A DNA stretch of 64,000 nucleotides from an uncultured Eubacterium sp. (GCA_947088865.1 CAMUHY010000002.1:1-64000), one strand, 5' to 3'; positions 35,561 through 46,049 are shown, counted from the first letter of the stretch. Numbers and translations: made by a program. Notes: a model not told the origin generated them from the sequence alone.

Positions 35561-36163
35561 CTACTTTCTTCCCGGAGTCCAACGTATTCCCCAATTAAAA
35601 GCTTTGTCCAACTCAGGATGTCCCGGATAAAACTGTACAATTTTTTCAACACTAAATGCTTCATCATTGACATTTTCTAATAATGCAAGACCACACATTC
35701 TGTTCGTCGAATTGTATGTATCCATCTTGACAATCAAATCTTCCTGTCCCGGACACTTTATTGTTACGGTTGCATCGGCTTGCTGCCAATTTGCAACGCC
35801 TTCATAGATAAATGTATAAACAAGAACTCTCTTAATATTTGCAATTTGATTTCCGTTAATTCTAAGATTTTCTCCTGCTACGGCATTACCTGTTCTATCA
35901 TCGCCATCAAGAGCAATATAAGGAGGCTGTGTCAATGAACCAAAAGCGTTGCCAAGCGCCTGAACAGCGCCTAAACGTCCATCTTTTAATTCAAATAAAC
36001 ACCCCAAATCAAGGTCAATCCCCTGTCCGCTAAATAAATTAGAAAAAAAACCTTTTTTGTTTGGTTTTGCATTCCAATTTAAATTAACATGTATTTCACC
36101 CAATCCAGCACTGGTATTTTTCTTAAGACTTACCTTTTGACCTTTCTGTAAACTAATTGCCAT
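35561..36163 (-). CDS. TerD-fold protein, TerA-like subtype
   Basis: A 200-residue protein of the TerD superfamily that starts MAISLQKGQKVSLKK, has GIDLDLGCLFELKDGR and YIALDGDDRTGNAVAGENLRI, and ends with AFNWGIRWTPGRK. These segments are typical of the TerA-related group, not of TerD proper. The calcium loop differs: DLDLG and DGDDRTG remain acidic. It lies between the two TerD genes and is probably co-transcribed. Function beyond Ca2+ or metal-linked stress defence is not known. Confidence 0.88.
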   Translation of the reverse strand: MAISLQKGQKVSLKKNTSAGLGEIHVNLNWNAKPNKKGFFSNLFSGQGIDLDLGCLFELKDGRLGAVQALGNAFGSLTQPPYIALDGDDRTGNAVAGENLRINGNQIANIKRVLVYTFIYEGVANWQQADATVTIKCPGQEDLIVKMDTYNSTNRMCGLALLENVNDEAFSVEKIVQFYPGHPELDKAFNWGIRWTPGRK

Positions 36164-36184
36164 AATAAATTTCCTACGCCTTTC

Positions 36185-36766
36185 TTATACCGTTTCGATT
36201 CCATAATGTCCGCACAATGCAGCTAAACCGCCCTGAAAACCACTGCCAATTGCATTGAACTTCCACTCTCCATTGTTTCGGTACAATTCTCCTACAACAA
36301 CGGCTGTCTCAATAGAGAAATCCTCACCCAAATCATATCGAATCAACTCGGTATTTGTTGAACTGTCTACAATACGAATAAAAGCATTTGAAACCTGCCC
36401 GAAATTTTGACGTCTCTTTTCAGCATCATAAATCGTAACCGTAAATGCAATTTTTTCAATATTGGCAGGCACTTTTTCCAAGTCAATCATAATTTCTTCA
36501 TCATCGCCATCGCCGCCGCCAGTCAAATTATCCCCCATATGCTGTACAGATTCTGTTGGATGAACCAAATTATGATAAAAGATAAATTCCTTTTCTGTTG
36601 GACATCTTCCATTAACATCACACATAAATGCCGCTGCATCTAAGTCAAAATCTGCACCAGAATCGAACGCATTAACGTCCCAGCCAAGTCCTACCATAAC
36701 GCTTTTTAATCCGGGATTTCCTTTTGTTAAATCTACTTTTTGTCCCTTTGTTAAATTAATTGGCAT
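36185..36766 (-). CDS. terD: TerD-family protein (most canonical copy)
   Basis: A 193-residue TerD protein with [23 protein letters not shown] (acidic loop one), [15 protein letters not shown] (acidic loop two) and the C-terminal [16 protein letters not shown]. All the calcium-binding acidic residues are present. GGAGG precedes the ATG. It follows the TelA gene by about 59 bases and is the first of the three TerD-type genes. Confidence 0.94.
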   Translation of the reverse strand: MPINLTKGQKVDLTKGNPGLKSVMVGLGWDVNAFDSGADFDLDAAAFMCDVNGRCPTEKEFIFYHNLVHPTESVQHMGDNLTGGGDGDDEEIMIDLEKVPANIEKIAFTVTIYDAEKRRQNFGQVSNAFIRIVDSSTNTELIRYDLGEDFSIETAVVVGELYRNNGEWKFNAIGSGFQGGLAALCGHYGIETV

Positions 36767-36825
36767 AGTTTTTTCCTCCTAATAAAATATTTATTTAAAG
36801 ATGTGTGTTCATCAAAGAACCTTAA

Positions 36826-37965
36826 TTATTTTTTCTTTCCAGGCACACAATACATTTTGTTAAATTCATCTTTAATGCTCTCTAATCGAGCCTTATCTTC
36901 AACTCGCTGTTTCTTGGCATTTTCCTGAATCATTCTTGTCTCGTCAATTCCAGACACAATCGTATGCCATGTCTTTTCCAGTGTGTCTACTTTTATAGAA
37001 CTTCCCGAAGCTAACTTTGTTACCAACTTTGACTGTTCAACCGTATTTTTTGCGTTTTTAATCAATAACTCATTAGTTTTTTCATCCAGTGCCGCCATCG
37101 ACTCTGCCTGAATACGCTGACGCTTTAACATAATAGCCTGCGCCAATGCCTGTTTAAATACTGGAAGTGTAATAATAAATGCAGAATTAATCTTTCTGAT
37201 AAGATTCATATTGCTGAAAGCCATCGTCTTAATCATTGGAATGGACTGAATTGCAACACTCTCTGCGGTACGCAAATCTTGTGTTCGCTGTTCAAGCATC
37301 ATCAATGCCTGATTAAGACTTGTCAATTCAAACTGAATGGAAGTGTCTCCTGAAGCCTGCATATCAGCCTGCCTTTGAGCAATATAATCCTCTAGCTCTC
37401 TTATTCCTTGTTCACCTGCCAATATGTATTTAACAAGTTCATGGTAATAATTTACATTTGCTTCAAACATCGAATCCAGTTTTCTATTTGACTGTTTGAT
37501 TTCTGTCTCATACTGTTTTAACTGAATATAAATTTTATCAATTTCCTCGCCCATCGTATGATATTTTTTCAATATTTTATCAAGCTGCTTTCTTAAATTG
37601 CCAAACAGCTTTCCAAATAAGCTCGAATTATCCTTGACTTCGTCAATATCAAACTTACTCATTATTTGAGATAATGTATTTAACATTTCACTCGATTCAT
37701 CAATCTTTGTCATTTCCATGCTATTTAATACAACATCCGAAGCCTTTGAAATCTCTTCTGCAACTTCTGCCCCAAAATAGACAATCGTATCTAAATTATT
37801 GACTTCTATGGTGCTGACAAGCGCATCGACTTCAGGTGAATTGACTAAAACCTCATTCATCTGTTCTCTGTCTGCCACAATATCATATTGTTCAACAACT
37901 TCGACTTCTTGTTTTTCTTCAACTGGTGCAGTCATAGGTTCCACTTTGTTCAAATTCAATCCCAT
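36826..37965 (-). CDS. TelA/KlaA-family toxic-anion resistance protein
   Basis: A 379-residue, largely helical protein with the TelA pattern: LFGKLFGNLRKQLDKILKKYHTMGEEIDKIYIQLKQYE, SVAIQSIPMIKTMAFSNMNLIRKINSAFIITLPVFKQAL and a C-terminal coiled coil ending in PGKKK. TelA proteins (YceH in Bacillus) accompany TerD proteins and contribute to resistance to tellurite and cell-envelope-active compounds; the molecular role is unknown. GGAGG lies seven bases before the ATG. It is 32 bases after the YceG-like gene. Confidence 0.92.
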   Translation of the reverse strand: MGLNLNKVEPMTAPVEEKQEVEVVEQYDIVADREQMNEVLVNSPEVDALVSTIEVNNLDTIVYFGAEVAEEISKASDVVLNSMEMTKIDESSEMLNTLSQIMSKFDIDEVKDNSSLFGKLFGNLRKQLDKILKKYHTMGEEIDKIYIQLKQYETEIKQSNRKLDSMFEANVNYYHELVKYILAGEQGIRELEDYIAQRQADMQASGDTSIQFELTSLNQALMMLEQRTQDLRTAESVAIQSIPMIKTMAFSNMNLIRKINSAFIITLPVFKQALAQAIMLKRQRIQAESMAALDEKTNELLIKNAKNTVEQSKLVTKLASGSSIKVDTLEKTWHTIVSGIDETRMIQENAKKQRVEDKARLESIKDEFNKMYCVPGKKK

Positions 37966-37997
37966 TCTTTATCCTCCATTCTCGTTTAACCTATTTG

Positions 37998-40274
37998 TTA
38001 TGGGTTTCTCTTAAAAATAATATCACGCCAAGATTTGGGGCGTGTATTTAATGAAAGCGTTGCAAAGTTAGGAATCTGCATATCATATATATAATCCCCT
38101 ATTTGATGTTCTTCCATTAATTGTTTATTAAAATAGTTCTCAATATTTTGATATCCTGTTGGAACAAACGACAAAATATCAAATCCAATTAAATTTAAAA
38201 ATGCAATCAATATAGAATCTTCGAGAGAACTTACTTTTTCTCCTGTGTTAATATAAATTATCTTAGGATTCGTTTTTGTAAAATCAAACTTTTGAATCAA
38301 ACGAATAATATCCTTTGGCAAATTTAACGCAGTTGCAACAATCGTATACTCTGTTCCATTTTGAAACGTTCCCTTTATTAAAGCTTGATGAATAAGAATC
38401 TGCAGCTTTTCAAGCATATGTTCCTGCATTTCTTCTCTTAAAAAGCGGTATTGATAGTCCGCATGATTTTTAATTTTATTTTTTTGAAGCTTTCCATTTT
38501 TAAAAAATTCGGTTGTATGCTCCTTTAATGGATTATACGCTGTTGATTCTATAAATGGAACCTTTTGAATCACATAGGTATCTTGTGTCATCAACTCTTT
38601 TATGGATATCCAATAGGACGTAATATCACTATTTTTCACACCAGAAACTTTTGCACAAATCACAGGAAGATTAACAATATCATCCGTTACTGCAAAATTT
38701 GGTCGATACTTTAATTCTTCATTCCACAATATTTTTATCTCTTCATACATCGTCTGCAAATTGATAGCATTTGCTTTTTGATATTGTTGATTTCTATACA
38801 ATCCCGAATCTTGATACATAATTGTATCTAATTCTCTCTCTGCATGATATGCAACCGTACCTAGTTTTATATCTGCATTTTCTTTTGGAAACTTTGTCAC
38901 ATTCATAGAAGTCTCAAAATGGACTTCATACAATAATTTATCTTGAATGGTACTTTTTATATTCAAATTTGGATTAAGGATAAGCACATCTATTGGTAAT
39001 CTTGCCAACATTTTTAAAAATAAGGCTTCTGTTTCGCTTTTACACCCACCCATCAAAATAAAACAACTAATTTGCGGCATCTTCCAGCTTGAAAATAATC
39101 CAGCCTGATACCTTTTAAGCCAACAAAGCATATACACTGCTTTATTTGTCATTTTATTAATGTTCATCTGCGGCTTTTTTGCCTCTTCTAGCAGCACATC
39201 TAAAAATGCTTTTATCATTAACCGCTGAAGCTCTATATTAAAGGAATATTGAATATTCACGACCAAATCGGATAACATCTGGTCTAATGTTGTATACGTT
39301 CTACGGCGAATGGACGCAATTTCTTCATTTGATGGAGCGGGAATCATCTCATCAACAATTACAATTCTTCTTTTACTGTTTTTTAACTCTAATTGTAATT
39401 GATATAAATCATTCATATATGTAATTTTATCCGCAACGCCATTCATTATACAAAAACAATTATAAAAAAAGGCAGGATTGTCACCTCGAACCGTTATATT
39501 TTGTTTGATATCCTCTAAAACTTCTCCTGTAATCCAAGCATTGGTGCAATTTACATACGCAGGCTTTTCCCCATAAAGCCTTGCATTATTAAAATCGTTT
39601 TGTATCTCCTGTCGAATCCACTTTAAATTAAAATTGGATGGAAAAGGAGCGGTATGGTTTATTGGTAATTCATATGAGAGGGCAGAATTGGAATCTAGTT
39701 TTAAATAGGCGCTGTCTCCTTGATATTGCAAAAGAACAATATCGCATCCCGCATGGCAAAGTATTGAAATCAATATCAATTCATAGTTGCTGATAGAGCC
39801 TTCATACAATATCTTAGGGACTTTCTCTTGTCCAAGCAAATTTACAATACGTTCAAATTTATAATAGAGCCAGCACATAAATTTAATGTACGCATTTTTT
39901 AACATATTTTCGTTTTTTCCTGCTTTTTGCAAAGTCTCCAACGAATTATATATTGACATTGCCACATTATTTCTTTGATAATCATTCATTCTTGGCAGCC
40001 ATTTTTTTAAACTTACAGAAATAAATTCAGCATTCATGCAAAAATTCATCCCCATAATCTCGCCATAGTAAGATAAATTTTTCTCATCGGGATTTGGAAT
40101 TTTGCCTTCAATGACAACGCCTGCCAATCGGGCAGACTCATAATATTTTTTTATAAAATCGCCTATTTCCTGTGTATAGGCATTAATTCTGTAAAAATAG
40201 ACGCCTTTATTCGGTCTATTGCTCAATTCCAAAAAGTAATCATCTAGTTGATGTATTTTTTGATGTTTAAACAT
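37998..40274 (-). CDS. YceG-like protein of the Ter cluster, extended
   Basis: A 758-residue protein matching the YceG family found next to TelA and TerD genes. It is longer than the roughly 540-residue Bacillus YceG. Three segments look like internal repeats: a strand ending in (I/L)xxG, then a helix, then DI(V/L)-like strand followed by a polar loop, at about residues 165-205 (SNYELILISILCHAGCDIVLL), 395-430 (SETEALFLKMLARLPIDVLIL) and 675-715 (EDSILIAFLNLIGFDILSFVP). I know of no proven activity; in the literature it is called a component of the Ter-linked biosynthetic module. No transmembrane helix is seen. Confidence 0.82.
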   Translation of the reverse strand: MFKHQKIHQLDDYFLELSNRPNKGVYFYRINAYTQEIGDFIKKYYESARLAGVVIEGKIPNPDEKNLSYYGEIMGMNFCMNAEFISVSLKKWLPRMNDYQRNNVAMSIYNSLETLQKAGKNENMLKNAYIKFMCWLYYKFERIVNLLGQEKVPKILYEGSISNYELILISILCHAGCDIVLLQYQGDSAYLKLDSNSALSYELPINHTAPFPSNFNLKWIRQEIQNDFNNARLYGEKPAYVNCTNAWITGEVLEDIKQNITVRGDNPAFFYNCFCIMNGVADKITYMNDLYQLQLELKNSKRRIVIVDEMIPAPSNEEIASIRRRTYTTLDQMLSDLVVNIQYSFNIELQRLMIKAFLDVLLEEAKKPQMNINKMTNKAVYMLCWLKRYQAGLFSSWKMPQISCFILMGGCKSETEALFLKMLARLPIDVLILNPNLNIKSTIQDKLLYEVHFETSMNVTKFPKENADIKLGTVAYHAERELDTIMYQDSGLYRNQQYQKANAINLQTMYEEIKILWNEELKYRPNFAVTDDIVNLPVICAKVSGVKNSDITSYWISIKELMTQDTYVIQKVPFIESTAYNPLKEHTTEFFKNGKLQKNKIKNHADYQYRFLREEMQEHMLEKLQILIHQALIKGTFQNGTEYTIVATALNLPKDIIRLIQKFDFTKTNPKIIYINTGEKVSSLEDSILIAFLNLIGFDILSFVPTGYQNIENYFNKQLMEEHQIGDYIYDMQIPNFATLSLNTRPKSWRDIIFKRNP

Positions 40275-40290
40275 GGATACCTTTTCACCT

Positions 40291-40878
40291 TCAATACCGA
40301 TTCATCTTATTTTTATTCATAACATAACCAAGACTTGCACCGATGATTCCTCCAATAATATGTGTCAAATTAGACACATTATCATGGACAAACAGACCAT
40401 TATATATCTGCCCTCCAATATATACTACTGCCACCAGTATAAATGTCATTGGAATACTTCCATCTTTAATACTTGTAAAAGAGGATAACAAAATAAGTGC
40501 AAAAACAACTCCGCTTGCTCCTAACAATCGAATATGCGGAAATAGTATAATATTGACAATGCCTGTAACCAGTGCCGTTGATAAAATTACTACTATCATA
40601 TTAGAAGAACCATATTTTTCTTCAAGCAACGGACCTACAACTAATATCAGCATAATATTTCCTATAAAATGCTGCCAATTTGCATGACCAAATACATGAC
40701 CAATCAATCTTATATAGGTCAAGGGATTTAGCAATGATGAACGGTAAACGCTAAATAATGTATATGTTGAAGAACCCTTTGTCAAATATCCCAATAAAAG
40801 CGATAAAAAACAAATAAGTGTAAACCCTAAAATCACTGGAGAATTAAACGATATCTTTAGTTGTCTTTTCTTATTCAT
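40291..40878 (-). CDS. Rhomboid-family intramembrane serine protease
   Basis: A 195-residue, six-helix protein with GHANWQHFIGN (loop and helix with Asn), the catalytic Ser in LLGASGVVFA and the catalytic His in LTHIIGGIIGASLG. These are the rhomboid catalytic dyad features. The start at 40878 has GGGAG ten bases upstream. It is 16 bases upstream of the YceG-like gene, so it is co-transcribed with the Ter genes. Its substrate is unknown; a membrane-tethered Ter component is one possibility. Confidence 0.88.
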   Translation of the reverse strand: MNKKRQLKISFNSPVILGFTLICFLSLLLGYLTKGSSTYTLFSVYRSSLLNPLTYIRLIGHVFGHANWQHFIGNIMLILVVGPLLEEKYGSSNMIVVILSTALVTGIVNIILFPHIRLLGASGVVFALILLSSFTSIKDGSIPMTFILVAVVYIGGQIYNGLFVHDNVSNLTHIIGGIIGASLGYVMNKNKMNRY

Positions 40879-40998
40879 AATGAATCTCCCATTCTTACTC
40901 AACCTATATATTTTATCAATAGCTTGTCATTCTTACACAAGCACAAGCTTATTCGTACCTTTAAATTGTATCACTTTTATTTATATTTTACAAGTGTT

Positions 40999-42534
40999 CT
41001 AATGAAAGCCCTGTATAAATAAATTGATGCAATCATACGGAACAGCTAGATTAATATTTTGTCCCGAATCAATACCTGCACTGCTTATACCAATCACTTC
41101 ACCGTACATATTTAATAATGCACCGCCGGAACTTCCATGAGAAATAGGCGCTGTAAACTGTATGACATCTACATTGTCCATCACGCGAAAGCCTGAAATA
41201 ATCCCATCTGACACAGAATTAAACAAGCCAAGCGGACTGCCTATCGCCACCACTTTCTGTCCTCTTACCAGCTTATTGCGGCCTTTATATATCGGTAGCG
41301 GAGATAATGTTTTTGCTATTCGTATAACTGCTAAATCCATTACTGAATTATACTTTATTACTTCATTGGTTCGATATACTTCCTTATCATTTTCAATGCG
41401 CACACAATAATACCACCCTTTATTGACTACATGATGATTGGTTAAAATATAACCATCCTTCCCTATCATAATACCTGAGCCTATTCCCAACACATCCCCC
41501 AATTGGTTGTGTACCTCAATCATTACAATTGAGGATGCTAGTAATGCTAACTCTTCAAAGGATTTTTCTCTTCTGTTTTTTGCCGTGTTTGTGGGATTAG
41601 GTGAAACCCGCACTGGAATGGATTTGGACTGGGATGATTGATTTGTAACACAAATGGTATCTGTATTGTGACTCGATGTTGTATTGCAGGCTGGTTTTGC
41701 ATTAGCAACAGGATTTACATGGTGTGTCTGTCTTTTACGTTCTGGTATATGTACAACGATTTTTTCATGTTTTTCTTTATCATTTACAACAGTATTGTTT
41801 ATAATTTTGTTTTTTATATTTTTATTATAACTATCATTTTTATTTTTATTATATTGAAATTCAGGTAGGCACCATTCTACAAAATCGCCTAATCTATTCT
41901 CTCTTGACAACTTTTTTAAATCTTCATCAATCGTGATATCCTGCCTATTTTGCAGCAATAATACATCCGCGCCTATCAATGTTAATAAATAGTAAAATAA
42001 ATATTCCTGTACTTTTAATACATTTTCTGCAATCACTTTAATATATGCCTGTTCATCCCATTTTGTATGCCAATTATAAAAAACAAAATCCATCCACCAA
42101 ATCATTTTGATAACAAAATTTTTTTGTATCGACGCACTCATTCCTTTTTTTAACTGAGCATACTTTTCGCATATTTGTTCAACTGCTTCTCCTAATGTTT
42201 GAGAAAACATCTCATTATTTTCTGTGCTATGTATAACCATCTTCTTTTTATCACTCGCTATCCAATTATCATAACATTGAATATAATAGCTGCTCTCATT
42301 GTCTTGTAAGCAAAAGGGCAATTTTGTTATTCTTCTATATAATAATTTATTGGAAATCATTTCCTCTGATAACATATTATCAACATAAACCACTTCGTTT
42401 TTTAAAGATTCATTTCCTCCAAGCAATCGGATAAAATACACATCTCTACACCCGTTATTATACCCTCCTTTAATCCTAGCAAAGGTAGTTACGGACTCAA
42501 TATTCATAACATTATGTCTATAATTTATTTTCAT
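40999..42534 (-). CDS. Trypsin-like serine protease with a YceG-like N-terminal domain
   Basis: A 511-residue protein. Residues about 330-511 form an HtrA-like trypsin fold with His in ILTNHHVVN, Asp in NSVMDLAVIRI and Ser in SHGSSGGALL; there is no PDZ domain. Residues 1 to about 235 contain a segment (EYLFYYLLTLIGADVLLL ... ENRLGDFVEWCLPEFQ) that resembles the last repeat of the neighbouring YceG-like protein (IAFLNLIGFDILSF ... HQIGDYIYDMQIPNF). A polar, basic linker joins the two. No signal peptide is seen, so it may be cytoplasmic. GGAGG lies five bases before the ATG at 42534. Confidence 0.85.
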   Translation of the reverse strand: MKINYRHNVMNIESVTTFARIKGGYNNGCRDVYFIRLLGGNESLKNEVVYVDNMLSEEMISNKLLYRRITKLPFCLQDNESSYYIQCYDNWIASDKKKMVIHSTENNEMFSQTLGEAVEQICEKYAQLKKGMSASIQKNFVIKMIWWMDFVFYNWHTKWDEQAYIKVIAENVLKVQEYLFYYLLTLIGADVLLLQNRQDITIDEDLKKLSRENRLGDFVEWCLPEFQYNKNKNDSYNKNIKNKIINNTVVNDKEKHEKIVVHIPERKRQTHHVNPVANAKPACNTTSSHNTDTICVTNQSSQSKSIPVRVSPNPTNTAKNRREKSFEELALLASSIVMIEVHNQLGDVLGIGSGIMIGKDGYILTNHHVVNKGWYYCVRIENDKEVYRTNEVIKYNSVMDLAVIRIAKTLSPLPIYKGRNKLVRGQKVVAIGSPLGLFNSVSDGIISGFRVMDNVDVIQFTAPISHGSSGGALLNMYGEVIGISSAGIDSGQNINLAVPYDCINLFIQGFH

Positions 42535-42582
42535 CTTTGCCTCCACCCTCAATTTATTTACATGTATCTTTAAACAAACCAA

Positions 42583-42691
42583 AATCGTATTTGACTAAAT
42601 TTTATCATAGAACACCTCTTTTTTCTATGTTTCTTTTTACTTTTATGTTATAATCACCTCTATATCTAAAACCCAGAAAGGAAAACACCTT
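42583..42691. promoter_or_regulatory. Divergent promoter region between the trypsin-like protease and the lyase gene
   Basis: A TATAAT at about 42648-42653 faces the plus-strand lyase gene. Candidates for the minus strand lie in the A/T-rich part near 42590-42615. Neither -35 box is convincing. The shared region suggests that both arms of the Ter cluster can be controlled together. Confidence 0.4.
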
Positions 42692-43660
42692 ATGAAAGAT
42701 TCTGCACTTTATTACAGTGTGGGCGCTCTTTTATACTGCCCTGCAAACAATGAAACTATATCCGATTCCATTATCCATAATAAATTTGCAAAACCATTTT
42801 CACTAGCGCTTTGTTTGGAAGACACCATTCCTGATAATTTCGTTCTTCAAGCAGAAGAACTATGCTATCACAGTCTTTTAAAAATAGAGCAAGCAAATGA
42901 ATCACAAGAATTTTATCTTCCAAAAATATTTATTCGAGTACGGAATCCAGAACAAATGCTACGATTATATCACCGTTTTGAAAAATTAATAAACCTTATC
43001 TGCGGCTTTATTGTACCTAAATTTGATTTGGACAATGCCGATGCCTATATTCATAATTTGTGTGAAATTAATTCAGCTTCAAAACAGCCTATTTATATGA
43101 TGCCTATCTATGAAAGTTCTTCTATTATAGACTTAAGAACTCGATATGATATTTTATATACATTAAAAGATAAAATTGATTCGATTGAAAAATTGATTCT
43201 TAATATTCGTGTCGGCGGCAATGATTTATGTCATGTTTTTGGTTACAGAAGACATGCGGACGAATCAATACATCAAATAAAACCTATTGCAGATATCTTT
43301 TCCGATATTAATACTATTTATGGTCGTGATTATGTAATTTCTGGCGCTGTTTGGGAATATTTTGACGGCGCTTACTGGGAAGAAGGATTAAAAAAAGAAA
43401 TTATGGATGACAAGCTATGTGGATTTATAGGAAAAACCGTAATTCACCCCAAACAAATCCCTATAATAAATTCCGAATACGCTGTGCATATTACAGATTA
43501 TCAATCTGCAAAAGCGATACTAAACTGGGATAATAATTCTAAAACCTTAGTATCATCAGACCCCCAAAAAGTGCGTATGAATGAATATAAAACCCACGCA
43601 AACTGGGCAAAAAAAATAATGCTGATGGCTAAGCATTACGGCATTACAAGAAATGATTAA
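42692..43660 (+). CDS. C-C bond lyase (HpcH/HpaI/citrate-lyase-like TIM barrel) of the Ter cluster
   Basis: A 322-residue TIM-barrel protein with the CitE-like acidic motif LCLEDTIPDN, the RVGGNDLCHVFG segment and GKTVIHPKQIPIIN near the end. Such lyases are members of the Ter-linked biosynthetic module and are thought to make or break a carbon-carbon bond in a sugar-like or nucleoside-like metabolite. AAAGG is upstream. It is transcribed divergently from the main Ter operon and stands alone; the PRTase and StiP genes, its likely pathway partners, are 4-6 kb away on the other strand. Confidence 0.87.
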   Translation: MKDSALYYSVGALLYCPANNETISDSIIHNKFAKPFSLALCLEDTIPDNFVLQAEELCYHSLLKIEQANESQEFYLPKIFIRVRNPEQMLRLYHRFEKLINLICGFIVPKFDLDNADAYIHNLCEINSASKQPIYMMPIYESSSIIDLRTRYDILYTLKDKIDSIEKLILNIRVGGNDLCHVFGYRRHADESIHQIKPIADIFSDINTIYGRDYVISGAVWEYFDGAYWEEGLKKEIMDDKLCGFIGKTVIHPKQIPIINSEYAVHITDYQSAKAILNWDNNSKTLVSSDPQKVRMNEYKTHANWAKKIMLMAKHYGITRND

Positions 43661-43696
43661 TATAAAAATTCATTTTACAAACGTTTCGTTTTTGAT

Positions 43697-43792
43697 AGTT
43701 AAGTGGATATTCGCAATCCGCTACGCTACTTGCTCAAACCCGCTAGCTACTATCGTAGCTTTTCAGTGGGAGCTTATACTCCCACTGAAACA
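43697..43792. repeat. Hairpin-rich intergenic repeat between two convergent genes
   Basis: It starts with GGATATTCGCAATCCGCTAC, identical to 21406-21425, and contains further hairpins: AGCTAC...GTAGCT and a perfect TTTCAGTGGGAG/CTCCCACTGAAA stem. It lies between the stops of the lyase (plus) and the chemoreceptor (minus) genes and may serve as a bidirectional terminator. Confidence 0.65.
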
Positions 43793-43798
43793 GGCAAA

Positions 43799-45826
43799 TC
43801 AACTTTCATATTGGAATCTTTCAACTAAATCTTTTAACATATCTGCCTGACTTGACAATTCTTCTGAGGCAGCAGCACTCTCCTGTGAAGTGGCTGAATT
43901 TGATTCCACTACATCTGCAATCTGATTAATACCTTCTGTAATCTGTGCCGCCGCTGCCGCTTGATTATCAGAAGCCTGTGCAATCTCTGCCATAGACTTA
44001 TTTACAACCTTTGCATTATCCACAACGGCAAGTAATGATTGTGCTGTGGAATTGGTAAGCTGTATTCCTTCTTCTACTGCCATAATTGCATTTTGAATTA
44101 AACTCTTTGTATTCTTAGCCGCATCTGCACTTTGTTCTGCAAGTATACCAACTTGTGTAGCAACAACAGCAAACCCTTTTCCGTTTTCTCCTGCTCTTGC
44201 TGCTTCAATGGAAGCATTTAAGGCAAGCAGTGATGTCTGGTCTGCAATTTCTTCAATACTCTTAATAATTTCAGCAATCTTATCAGAAGCCGCTCTAATT
44301 TTATTCATAGCATCTATATTTTTTTGCATCTGCTCATTGCTTTCTGTAATCTGAGCATTCATATCTGCAACAATAGTACTTGTTTTTTCTGCATTTTTTG
44401 CATTGACTGCTATTTTTTCTGAAATCTCTGTGATAGTCGCTGTCAGCTCCTCCACTGCACTTGCTTGGTCTGTGGCGCCTTCTGCAAGAACTTGTGATGC
44501 TTCTGACAAATCCATTGCTCCATTTTGTACACTCTCTGCATTACTGTTAATATCTCGCATCGCAGCACTTAACGATTGAATAATTCCTCTAAAGGATTGA
44601 CTAATCTCAGCAAAATCGCCTTTAAAGTCATCATCAATTTTAATTAAGAAATTACCATTGGACAATTCGGACAAATTGCTGTCAATCTCTGAAATAATTA
44701 TCTTCAAATCTTGAATTGTGCTTGCAAGACTATTCATTAACGTTGCGGTCTCATCATTTTCTTCTGGTACAGGCGCTTCTGAATGAAGGTCTCCCTCTGC
44801 TAATAACTTTAAGCGTTCAACCACTACCATAATTGGCTTTATAACATTTTTCCCAAGACGAACACCATTTCTAATGCCAAATAAAGTAAATACAATTACA
44901 AATAAAACTGTAACAACCATAGACAAGTAGAACATGCCTAAAAACTCATTTCGTACAGCAGCAACGCCAATACTCCAGCCATTTATACCTGGAATAGGCG
45001 AATATGCAACAACTTTTGTCACTCCGCCATATGAATATGTACCTACGCCAGCTTCTCCAGTAATCATCCTTTTACAAATGGCACTATATTTTTTTAGCTT
45101 TGGATTCGTATCGCCAAGCGCTACACTATCTTCCACTCCGACAAGCGATGAATCGATATCTGCAATCGTTATTCCGTTTGCATCCAGCATAAAAGCTGTT
45201 CCGCCTTTCCCGACCTTAATTGAACGCATAATATCATTTAAAGATTCACCATTTTGAATATAAAGAACTGCGCCAACTGGCGTTGTACCTGGAACTCCAT
45301 CTTTCCACAAAGGAGCAGATACAGCATACGATACAGATTTTGTAATTTCACTGTATGCAGGTGTTGAAACATATGTATTTCCCTTCATTGCCTCTTTAAA
45401 ACAGTAACTATCAGAATAGTTTGCTCCAGAAATAACATCAACACCGCTGCTGTTAAGAAGAAATCCTCTTTCAAAACCATGCTGCTTAATTTTTTCATTT
45501 AAAATCGAAGTTTTCTCAGCTACGGACCTTTCAGGGTCTGCAAGACGTGCAATACTTCCTGTCTCATAGGCAATTGCCTTATATTTTTCAAGTGATGCTG
45601 CCACATAATCAGCCGCTACATCAGAAGTATTATTAATGGTTTCTGAAACTGCACTTACCGATGAAACCCAGCTTAATACAGCTGTAATCACACCTAAAAT
45701 AATACAGCTAAGCATAACTGTCTGTGCAAATCGCTTAGAAATCTTTTTTTCAATACTTACAAACGCACTATTATTTTTACCAGTTTTTGATTTTTTCAAT
45801 AGACTTTTGCTCTTTTCTTTTTGCAT
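43799..45826 (-). CDS. Methyl-accepting chemotaxis protein with dCache sensor
   Basis: A 675-residue chemoreceptor: N-terminal transmembrane helix (about 30-55), an extracytoplasmic dCache-type ligand domain (about 60-295), a second transmembrane helix, HAMP (about 330-385) and a long methyl-accepting coiled coil with the tip [23 protein letters not shown]. The ATG at 45826 follows GAGGATTT; an ATG four codons upstream is the alternative. Ligand unknown. It could signal to the CheA at the left edge. The gene lies between Ter-cluster genes but has no obvious link to them. Confidence 0.93.
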   Translation of the reverse strand: MQKEKSKSLLKKSKTGKNNSAFVSIEKKISKRFAQTVMLSCIILGVITAVLSWVSSVSAVSETINNTSDVAADYVAASLEKYKAIAYETGSIARLADPERSVAEKTSILNEKIKQHGFERGFLLNSSGVDVISGANYSDSYCFKEAMKGNTYVSTPAYSEITKSVSYAVSAPLWKDGVPGTTPVGAVLYIQNGESLNDIMRSIKVGKGGTAFMLDANGITIADIDSSLVGVEDSVALGDTNPKLKKYSAICKRMITGEAGVGTYSYGGVTKVVAYSPIPGINGWSIGVAAVRNEFLGMFYLSMVVTVLFVIVFTLFGIRNGVRLGKNVIKPIMVVVERLKLLAEGDLHSEAPVPEENDETATLMNSLASTIQDLKIIISEIDSNLSELSNGNFLIKIDDDFKGDFAEISQSFRGIIQSLSAAMRDINSNAESVQNGAMDLSEASQVLAEGATDQASAVEELTATITEISEKIAVNAKNAEKTSTIVADMNAQITESNEQMQKNIDAMNKIRAASDKIAEIIKSIEEIADQTSLLALNASIEAARAGENGKGFAVVATQVGILAEQSADAAKNTKSLIQNAIMAVEEGIQLTNSTAQSLLAVVDNAKVVNKSMAEIAQASDNQAAAAAQITEGINQIADVVESNSATSQESAAASEELSSQADMLKDLVERFQYES

Positions 45827-46049
45827 ATAAATCCTCATTTCTGCGTCGCCCTAACAATAAAATATCCTAATTCACTTTTGTGTTTCTAATGGTTTAAAAC
45901 CATTTTGGAATGTATATTTATGTTAATGTAAGGTTTTATTAACAACATTTTAATTTATCTTTTCTTTTATAAAAAATTTATGCTAAAATGACGCACATTG
46001 CAATTTCAACTGCAAATAGAATGATATACAAAAAGTCAACCGAAACAAC

